In this document: one piece after another, positions 6,993 through 11,893 of the stretch
Layout of the letters: the number at the start of each line of letters is the position of its first letter
Position numbering within the stretch: position 1 is the stretch's first letter
DNA from: Anaerolineaceae bacterium
GTDB lineage: Bacteria; Chloroflexota; Anaerolineae; Anaerolineales; Anaerolineaceae
DNA length: 11,893 nt
Reading direction: 5' to 3'
Assembly (NCBI GenBank): GCA_011620505.1
Contig: WOZA01000012.1
Span: 1 to 11,893 of the forward strand
Program-made: the position numbers and the translations under genes
Notes under the pieces: model-generated
What the model was told of the DNA's origin: nothing
The model's database searches: none
Seen by the model: the letters and a program-made list of their open reading frames with translations, nothing else

Positions 6993-7133
6993 AGAAACTC
7001 CTTAGACATGTGTTTTGTGTTCAGCATAATACTATGCGTCGGACAAAACCCTATATAATATGCTTTGCTTATGATGATAACATCAAAAACATCATCTGAT
7101 TTTCTATTATAGTAAATTTTTGGAAAGGGTTCG
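6993..7133. promoter_or_regulatory. Divergent intergenic region between the cassette and rex
   Basis: This is the only divergent gap in the window and must hold promoters for rex (plus) and probably for the six-gene minus cluster. It is AT-rich, with several TATA-like hexamers, for example TATAAT at 7054-7059 and TATTAT at 7105-7110, but no hexamer has a convincing -35 partner. Possible operator features are the inverted repeat GATGAT (7073-7078) with ATCATC (7091-7096), the direct repeat AACATCA (7079-7085 and 7088-7094), and the small inverted repeat GCATA/TATGC (7024-7037). I see no clear match to the TTGTGA-type Rex operator, so autoregulation is plausible but not shown. AAAGGG at about 7125-7129 is the rex ribosome site. 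Confidence 0.45.
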
Positions 7134-7751
7134 ATGGAAAAATCATTAATTCCAGAAGTTGTTGTAGCAAGACTGCCTGTTTATATCCAAAAACTCAACC
7201 AACTGGTGCGGGAAGGCAGAGAAATTGTGTCATCACAGGAGATGGCTGAACACCTGGGTGTCAGCGCTGCTCAAATCCGCAAGGATCTGTCTTTTTTTGG
7301 AGGCTTTGGGAAGCAGGGTACAGGCTATAACGTAATCAACCTGCTCGAGTCGCTGCGCAGCATCCTGAACTTAAATCAAATCTGGGAAGTTGTTCTGGTG
7401 GGGGTTGGACACCTTGGCCAGGCACTGTTGAGTTACCAAGGATTCTCCCGGAATGGATTTGAGATCGTAATGGCGTTTGATAACGATCCGAAGATAATTG
7501 GAAAGACATTTGCCGGGATTAAAGTGATGGATGTCAACGAGATGCAAAACCACATCTGCCCCCGGGGTGTCCCGATTGCCATCCTGACCGTGCCAGCCGG
7601 AAATGCCCAGGAAATGGCAGATCAGTTGATCCGATGCGGGGTGAAGGCAATTTTAAACTACGCGCCTGTTACTTTAAAGGTGCCTGAAGGTATCAGGCTC
7701 GCCAATATAGACCCAGTTTTGAGCCTACAAACAATCACTTTTTATTTGTAG
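7134..7751 (+). CDS. rex: Redox-sensing transcriptional repressor Rex
   Basis: A 205-residue DNA-binding repressor that senses the NADH/NAD+ ratio. When NADH is low it binds operators of fermentation and respiration genes, and rising NADH releases it. The N-terminal winged helix is clear: SSQEMAEHLGVSAAQIRKDL (33-52) and FFGGFGKQGTGYNV (54-67), both hallmarks of the family. The Rossmann domain has VVLVGVGHLGQALL (86-99, the GxGxxG nucleotide loop) and AFDNDPKIIG (114-123). The C-terminal region carries ILTVPAGNAQEMAD and ends with the helix used for dimer swapping. The length is normal for Rex. It is the only plus-strand gene, divergent from the membrane/radical SAM cassette and convergent with the actin-like gene, nine bases from that gene's stop. 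Confidence 0.96.
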   Translation: MEKSLIPEVVVARLPVYIQKLNQLVREGREIVSSQEMAEHLGVSAAQIRKDLSFFGGFGKQGTGYNVINLLESLRSILNLNQIWEVVLVGVGHLGQALLSYQGFSRNGFEIVMAFDNDPKIIGKTFAGIKVMDVNEMQNHICPRGVPIAILTVPAGNAQEMADQLIRCGVKAILNYAPVTLKVPEGIRLANIDPVLSLQTITFYL

Positions 7752-7760
7752 CGGGTGAGT

Positions 7761-8762
7761 TTAACGACCCTGGTTGCGAAGAATAACTTCGAGGATTGAA
7801 AAACCTTTGGCAGCACCTTCAACGGTGCAAGTGACCGGGTTTTCAACCACATAAGCGGGAATGCCCAAGGCAACAGTCAGGTACTTATCGAGACCCTTTA
7901 AAAGAGAAGTGCCTCCACAAAGTGCTACACCGCGATCGATAATGTCAGAGATCAATTCAGGCGGCGTTTTCTCGAGAACGCGACGGATGGCTGTGACGAT
8001 TTCTTCCAGGGGAGGCTGCAAAGCTTCGACGATCTCATTAGTGGTGAGGCTGGCAGGCTTAGGCAGACCGGTTACCTGGTCCTGTCCCTGGATTTCCATT
8101 GTTTTTTCTTCCTGGGTGGGGCTGGCTGCGCCAATATTGAGCTTGAGTTGTTCAGCGGTTGGCTGCCCAATGATCAAACCATATTTTTTGCGAACGTAGT
8201 TGATGATCGCTTCATCCAGTTTTAACCCGGCGGTGTGGTTGGTTTCCGCGCTGACGATGCCGGTCATGGAGATAACTGCTGCCTGGGTGGTGCCGGCGCC
8301 GAGGCAGATGATCATGTTGCCAGTGGGGGTGTTGATGGGAAGGTCCACTCCAAGAGCAGCTGCCAAAGGTTGAGGGATGATGTTAACTTCACGACCGCCA
8401 GCGCCCAGACCGGCTTCCACTACCGCGCGTTTCTCAACGCTGGTGACCCCGTAGGGGGCAGATATAAGCAGGCGGGGCTTGAAGAAGAGAGTAGGACCAG
8501 TGACTTTTTTGATCAGTTCGCGAAGGTAGATCTCGGTGAGCTCGTATTCAGCAATGACGCCGTGGCGAAGCGGGCGAATGACCTCGATCGATTCCGGGAC
8601 ACGCCCCATCATGCCGAGGGCGGTGGTGCCTAATTCAACCAGTTTCATTTCGTTGACAACAATCGCCACAACAGTCGGTTCCTGCTGAAGAATCTGATTG
8701 CCTTCCGCGATCTGCGTATTGAAGGTACCGAGGTCTATGCCTAATTCCCGAGAAAGTGCCAT
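7761..8762 (-). CDS. MreB-like actin homologue with altered hydrolysis motifs
   Basis: A 333-residue member of the MreB branch of the actin fold, proteins that form membrane-bound filaments guiding cell-wall growth or shape. Recognisable segments are GIDLGTFNTQI (8-18, phosphate 1), EPTVVAI (28-34), RPLRHGVIAEYELTE (63-77), AGLKLDEAIINYVRKKYGLIIGQPTAEQLKLNIGAA (178-213) and ENPVTCTVEGAAKG (307-320). Against the usual MreB pattern, the phosphate-2 motif DIGGGTTE reads CLGAGTTQ (153-160), and the EEP motif that carries the catalytic Glu reads PQP (130-132). It may bind nucleotide but hydrolyse it poorly, so I leave the gene symbol empty. No mreC or mreD is adjacent. The start ATG follows a 68-base gap after ruvA and has only a weak GGAA-type ribosome site. 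Confidence 0.85.
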   Translation of the reverse strand: MALSRELGIDLGTFNTQIAEGNQILQQEPTVVAIVVNEMKLVELGTTALGMMGRVPESIEVIRPLRHGVIAEYELTEIYLRELIKKVTGPTLFFKPRLLISAPYGVTSVEKRAVVEAGLGAGGREVNIIPQPLAAALGVDLPINTPTGNMIICLGAGTTQAAVISMTGIVSAETNHTAGLKLDEAIINYVRKKYGLIIGQPTAEQLKLNIGAASPTQEEKTMEIQGQDQVTGLPKPASLTTNEIVEALQPPLEEIVTAIRRVLEKTPPELISDIIDRGVALCGGTSLLKGLDKYLTVALGIPAYVVENPVTCTVEGAAKGFSILEVILRNQGR

Positions 8763-8797
8763 GTCTTTTCCAATTGTTTATTGATTTTCAATCTTTA

Positions 8798-8828
8798 ATT
8801 TTACCATCTCTAAAGGTGATAAAAACAA
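8798..8828 (-). promoter_or_regulatory. Possible promoter for the MreB-like gene
   Basis: In the 68-base gap after ruvA, the minus strand reads TTGTTT (8823-8828) and TAAAAT (8798-8803), separated by 19 bases, ahead of the MreB-like start. The two hexamers are reasonable matches to sigma-70 boxes, but the spacing is long, so the call is weak. A separate promoter would let this gene be expressed independently of the ruv cluster. Confidence 0.25.
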
Positions 8829-8830
8829 GC

Positions 8831-9409
8831 CTAAAAATGGTCAAAATACTGTAATGCCACGCGAAGTTTCGTCTCAACGTCGTCAGGGGTGTTTTTAGGG
8901 ATGGTCTGCAGGGCAGTCTGAGCTTCAATAACACTGTATCCAAGCGAAATGAGGGCATCGACCACGGCGTCATCCACATCGGTGATGCTGCGAATAGCGA
9001 GGCCATCGCTGTCAGGGAGTTTTCCCTGCATCTGGATGATGATCTTTTGAGCGGTTTTCTTGCCGATACCAGGAACGCGGCTAAAGTAATCGGGTTTTTC
9101 ACTCAGAATGGCGGAGCGGATATTATCAATGGAAAGGCTCGAAAGGATTGACAGCGACAGTTTTGGACCGATCCCGCCAACCGCCAAAAATTGGAGGAAC
9201 AATTCCTTTTCTTCAAGGCTGGTAAACCCGTAGAGCGCAATATTATCTTCCCGAACGAGCATGTAGGTGTACAGGTAGAGTAGATCGCCTGCTTCTGTCT
9301 CGGATAGTAGCGGCTTGGGAACAAAAACCTCAAAGCCAAGACCATTGATGTCTATAATGACAGTTTCCTTGGTGAGCTGAATGACTTTTCCGGATATTGA
9401 CGCGATCAT
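8831..9409 (-). CDS. ruvA: Holliday junction branch migration protein RuvA
   Basis: A 192-residue protein that binds four-way DNA junctions as a tetramer and recruits the RuvB motor for branch migration during recombination and repair. It has the usual three domains. The N-terminal OB fold (MIASISGKVIQL through LVREDNIALYGF) is followed by two helix-hairpin-helix motifs (AVGGIGPKLSLSIL and RVPGIGKKTAQKII). A flexible linker leads to the C-terminal RuvB-binding domain (DDAVVDALISLGYSVIEAQTAL). The length is normal. The ATG overlaps the stop of the upstream methyltransferase gene (ATGA), with GGAGG five bases before it, so the two are translationally coupled. RuvB is not in this window. Confidence 0.97.
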   Translation of the reverse strand: MIASISGKVIQLTKETVIIDINGLGFEVFVPKPLLSETEAGDLLYLYTYMLVREDNIALYGFTSLEEKELFLQFLAVGGIGPKLSLSILSSLSIDNIRSAILSEKPDYFSRVPGIGKKTAQKIIIQMQGKLPDSDGLAIRSITDVDDAVVDALISLGYSVIEAQTALQTIPKNTPDDVETKLRVALQYFDHF

Positions 9410-10215
9410 GATAGCCTCCGTTCGAGCTGGCGGTTTTGATAGATTTGATAAAGCATGACACCTGCAGCTACGGAAATGTTAAGTGAGTCGCAGGCTCCTT
9501 CCATGGGTATTCGCAGCATTTGGGAACATAAGGAGACGTATTGGTCCGAGAGTCCCTGGCGCTCACTGCCCAGAAGCAAAAGGACAGTGGGTGGGAAGGC
9601 TACTTCAAAGGCTGAGGCAGCGGCTTTATCGGAAGTTCCGATCACCATCAGATCAGGGCTGCGCTCCAAAAAAGCTGTAAAATCGCTGAACCCAGCCCGA
9701 AAATGAGGTACGGTAAATATCGACCCCATGGAAGCTTTTACAGCAGCTGGATCGTAAGGATCGGTGGAGTCATCCAGCAGGATCAAGCCGCTGGCACCGA
9801 CTGCATCGCACGTGCGCAGGATAGTGCCCAGGTTGCCCGGGTTCTGAATCGATTCAAGGGCAACCCAAAATGAGCCAGGTTGAGCGGATGATGTGCGGAT
9901 ATCTGACCAATTTTGGGCGATGAGGGCTGCGATCCCCTGGGGTTTTTCTTTGCGCGCCAGCGTGGCAAATACGGAGGGGCTAAGTTCGAGGATGGGAATA
10001 TCGCGTTTCCTTGCAAGCTCGGTCAGAGAACGACCATACTCACTGATAAGCAGATCAGGCGAGATCAGGAGTTCATGAATTTGTGCGTTGGAATCAAACG
10101 CCTGACCGACAGCTTTGAGCCCTTCCGCAAGGAAATTACCACTCGCGCGGCGATCTTTGGCTTGATCCAACTTGCGGAGGGCTTTGATGTGGTCATTGGC
10201 AGTGCTGGTGATCAT
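9406..10215 (-). CDS. TrmH/SpoU-family RNA 2'-O-methyltransferase
   Basis: A 269-residue SPOUT-class RNA methyltransferase that transfers a methyl group from SAM to a ribose 2'-OH, probably of 23S rRNA or tRNA. The N-terminal substrate-binding domain (about 1-100) contains SGNFLAEGLKAV (25-36). The knotted catalytic domain shows motif 1 IQNPGNLGTILRTCDAVGA (123-141, with N126 and R134), motif 2 LLLLGSERQGLS (212-223) and motif 3 MEGACDSLNISVAAGVML (238-255), which form the SAM-binding trefoil knot. Length and layout fit the RlmB/TsnR-like proteins, but the target nucleotide cannot be told from sequence. The start follows ruvC by four bases with GGAG seven bases upstream, and the end overlaps ruvA. 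Confidence 0.93.
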   Translation of the reverse strand: MITSTANDHIKALRKLDQAKDRRASGNFLAEGLKAVGQAFDSNAQIHELLISPDLLISEYGRSLTELARKRDIPILELSPSVFATLARKEKPQGIAALIAQNWSDIRTSSAQPGSFWVALESIQNPGNLGTILRTCDAVGASGLILLDDSTDPYDPAAVKASMGSIFTVPHFRAGFSDFTAFLERSPDLMVIGTSDKAAASAFEVAFPPTVLLLLGSERQGLSDQYVSLCSQMLRIPMEGACDSLNISVAAGVMLYQIYQNRQLERRLS

Positions 10216-10219
10216 TGGG

Positions 10220-10711
10220 TTACTCCATCAGGCTGCGCAAATTGATGTGGTTGGAGTGGCAGAGGGCGACAGCGAGAGCGTCGGCAGCGTCATCCGGCTG
10301 TGGGATCTCACTCAGCCCGAGCAGTAATTGCACCATACTTTGCACCTGTTTCTTATCCGCCCTACCATTGCCAGAGACAGATTGTTTGACCTCGTTGGGT
10401 GTGTACTCAGAGATGGGGAGACCATGCTGGGCAAGACAAAAACAAGCCACGCCGCGGGCCTCACTGACTGACATGGCGGTGGTGATGTTGCGCTGGAAAA
10501 AAAGTTTTTCCATGGCAGATTCGGTCGGTTGGTAGGTCTCGATTAGAGCGGATAACCGGTCGTAGAGAAAAATCAAACGGCTGGAGGTTGAGCTCACAGC
10601 CGTTGAATCTATGACTTCATAGTGAACCAATTCGGGTTCATTGCGCTGATCGAGACGAATAAGACCGATACCCGTACGAGTCAGACCTGGATCGATGCCC
10701 AAAATCAGCAT
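10220..10711 (-). CDS. ruvC: Crossover junction endodeoxyribonuclease RuvC
   Basis: A 163-residue Holliday-junction resolvase that cuts two opposing strands of the four-way junction in the RuvABC complex, using divalent metal. The four acidic catalytic residues are in place: D7 in ILGIDPGLTRTG, E68 in AMEKLFFQRN, and D141 and D144 in DDAADALAVALCH. The conserved EVKQSVSGNGRADKKQV segment (107-123) is also present. The length is normal. The start lies six bases after yebC, so its ribosome site (GGAGG, rather distant) falls within the end of yebC. The yebC-ruvC order is common in bacteria. Confidence 0.97.
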   Translation of the reverse strand: MLILGIDPGLTRTGIGLIRLDQRNEPELVHYEVIDSTAVSSTSSRLIFLYDRLSALIETYQPTESAMEKLFFQRNITTAMSVSEARGVACFCLAQHGLPISEYTPNEVKQSVSGNGRADKKQVQSMVQLLLGLSEIPQPDDAADALAVALCHSNHINLRSLME

Positions 10712-10717
10712 TAATGC

Positions 10718-11473
10718 CTAATCTTCCTCCAACTTTTCAAGGTCCTCATCAGTATACTTAAGGTTGGTGTAAACGTTCTGAACGTCATCACTTTCTTCAA
10801 GAGCATTAATGATTCTCAGGACGGCAAGGGTTTGATCGGGATCGAGCTCAACTTCCTGTTTGGGAATCATGCGCAGACCGGCATCTTCAATTTTCAGACC
10901 GGCATTCACCAGACTGTCATGAATGTCTTTAAAGATTTCAGCCGCACCGACAATCTCGATATAACCGTCCTCTTCCGTGACATCATCTGCGCCGGCTTCA
11001 AGAGCAGCTTCAAAAGCTTTGTCGAAATTCTTACCATCAGATTTCACAGAAAAGATTGCTTTTCGGTCGAACTGCCAGCTGACCGAACCATTGCTTGCAA
11101 GATCGCCGCCGGCTCTGGAAAGGATGTGGCGCAGATCGGCGACAGTACGGTTGCGATTTTCGGTGACACATTCAATGATGGCGGATGCGCCTTTGCCAAG
11201 GTAACCCTCATAAGTGATCTCAAGCAATTCGTTATTGTCTTTATCTTCACCCGTGCCTCGTTTGATGGCCCGTTCAATGCTGTCTTTGGGCATGTTGCTG
11301 GCTCTTGCCCGTTCAATGGCAAGTTCCAGTGAAACGTTCATGGAGGGATCGCCGCCGCCATTACGTGCGGCAAGTGCAATTTCGCGGGCGTAGCGGGTGA
11401 ATATAGCGCCTTTTTTGGCGTCTGCAGCACCCTTTTTGCGTTTGATCGTGGACCAATGGGAATGTCCTGACAT
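10718..11473 (-). CDS. yebC: YebC/TACO1-family protein
   Basis: A 251-residue cytoplasmic protein of the conserved YebC/TACO1 family. The N-terminus is diagnostic: MSGHSHWSTIKRKKGAADAKKGAIFTRYAREIALAARNGGGDP, followed by NMPKDSIERAIKRGTGE (59-75). The middle carries YEGYLGKGASAIIECVTENRNRT and the acidic C-terminal domain ends EDLEKLEED. Members have been described as DNA-binding regulators and, more recently, as translation factors that help ribosomes through proline stretches, so the exact role here is open. AAGGAG lies seven bases before the ATG. It is the first gene of the ruv cluster. Confidence 0.96.
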   Translation of the reverse strand: MSGHSHWSTIKRKKGAADAKKGAIFTRYAREIALAARNGGGDPSMNVSLELAIERARASNMPKDSIERAIKRGTGEDKDNNELLEITYEGYLGKGASAIIECVTENRNRTVADLRHILSRAGGDLASNGSVSWQFDRKAIFSVKSDGKNFDKAFEAALEAGADDVTEEDGYIEIVGAAEIFKDIHDSLVNAGLKIEDAGLRMIPKQEVELDPDQTLAVLRIINALEESDDVQNVYTNLKYTDEDLEKLEED

Positions 11474-11513
11474 AAAAATTCTCCTTAAATATGAATGAAA
11501 AGCTAAGCAATTT

Positions 11514-11522
11514 AGTATATCA
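11514..11522 (-). promoter_or_regulatory. Candidate extended -10 promoter for yebC
   Basis: On the minus strand, TGATATACT is a good extended -10 element (TGn plus TATACT), 41 bases before the yebC start. No good -35 hexamer lies at the usual distance, which extended -10 promoters tolerate. It would give a leader of about 30 bases and could drive yebC-ruvC-methyltransferase-ruvA. Confidence 0.4.
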
Positions 11523-11773
11523 TGAAGTAATGGCTCGCGGGAATGTCGAAAGGTAAGTGGTAAGCCTGATTTCTTAAATCAACTAATTCCGCAGCCGGAT
11601 TAACTTGCTAAAGCCGACATATTCGCAGATATTTTACCCCATTTACGCAGGTGGCAGGTATTGGGGTTAGAACAATATTCACAAGCGATGGAAGCCATCT
11701 TTTCACAGTTCACCTGCCGGAATAAAAAGAAAATCACCACAACTCATTTATTTTGAATATTTCTATCAAAACA
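11523..11773. other. Intergenic region without a recognisable gene
   Basis: This stretch lies between the yebC promoter region and the terminator of the gene at the right edge. I see no open frame with a ribosome site, no tRNA or rRNA segment, no strong hairpin and no repeat. A small structured RNA cannot be excluded by eye. Confidence 0.5.
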
Positions 11774-11806
11774 AAAAGGAGCCCTGCTGGGGGCAGGGCT
11801 CCTTTT
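11774..11806 (-). terminator. Intrinsic terminator of the gene at the right edge
   Basis: A perfect 14-base-pair stem (11774-11787 with 11793-11806, GGAGCCCTGC core) closes a five-base loop. Read on the minus strand, it runs into TTTTTGTTTTG, the pattern of a rho-independent terminator. It starts 18 bases after the stop codon of the partial minus-strand gene. The stem's own A/T ends also give a short T-run on the plus strand, but no plus-strand gene needs it. Confidence 0.88.
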
Positions 11807-11823
11807 ACTAGTGGCCTAATCCG

Positions 11824-11893
11824 TTACTTGAGCAGTAAAGGCAGGTATAAATAGAATACAGGGATCTCTTCCACGACATGCAGTGTTACAGGC
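11824..11893 (-). CDS. C-terminal end of a secreted or surface protein (partial)
   Basis: The last 22 codons of a gene entering from the right edge. The frame is open to the edge and ends in VEEIPVFYLYLPLLLK then TAA, followed by a strong terminator. The hydrophobic Pro-Leu ending matches that of the M28 peptidase at the other end of the window (VEEPAYVIFIPLVI). From memory, such Tyr-Leu-Pro-Leu endings are frequent in exported proteins of Anaerolineae. The rest of the protein is outside the window, so nothing can be said of its function. Confidence 0.7.
   Translation of the reverse strand, partial: PVTLHVVEEIPVFYLYLPLLLK

Noticed and set aside
7015..7036. Rex operator near TTGTGTTCAGC
   Set aside because: Only the first half resembles a Rex half-site, and the expected symmetric second half is absent.
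10832..11332. 166-codon open frame on the plus strand
   Set aside because: It is antisense to yebC and shows no family motif.

Overview
This 11.9 kb stretch looks like chromosomal DNA of an anaerobic or facultative bacterium, most likely Chloroflexota (Anaerolineae-like). That placement is an inference from gene content: Rex, a divergent MreB-like actin, a DUF2207 protein with a Cys-rich tail, and secreted proteins ending in a short hydrophobic Pro-Leu motif. No similarity search was possible. There are eleven complete protein genes and one partial gene. All are on the minus strand except rex. I see no rRNA, tRNA, CRISPR array or insertion sequence.

Left half (about 126-6992, minus strand): six tightly spaced genes that could form one operon, transcribed right to left. 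The order is a small two-helix membrane protein with a zinc ribbon, a DUF2207 membrane protein ending in an alternating Ala-Cys tail, a radical SAM/SPASM enzyme with an N-terminal PqqD-like (RiPP recognition) domain, a paralogue of that enzyme that has lost its iron-sulfur cluster cysteines, a class I SAM methyltransferase, and a secreted M28 zinc peptidase with an FN3-like domain. The first five are within about 25 bases of each other or overlap, and the peptidase follows after about 39 bases. The layout suggests a peptide-modification system in which the Cys-rich tail of an anchored membrane protein, rather than a small free peptide, is the substrate. This is the most interesting part of the window.

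Middle (6993-8830): rex, the NADH/NAD+-sensing repressor, is read divergently from the cassette. It converges on a gene for an MreB-like actin homologue whose nucleotide-hydrolysis motifs differ from canonical MreB.

Right half (8831-11473, minus strand): a housekeeping cluster yebC-ruvC-trmH-type methyltransferase-ruvA, with gaps of 6 and 4 bases and one ATGA overlap. RuvA and RuvC belong to the Holliday-junction machinery. ruvB is not in the window. Upstream of yebC lies about 350 bases without a gene, holding a strong intrinsic terminator that serves a further minus-strand gene entering from the right edge. Only the last 22 codons of that gene are present. They end in the same kind of hydrophobic Pro-Leu tail as the M28 peptidase.
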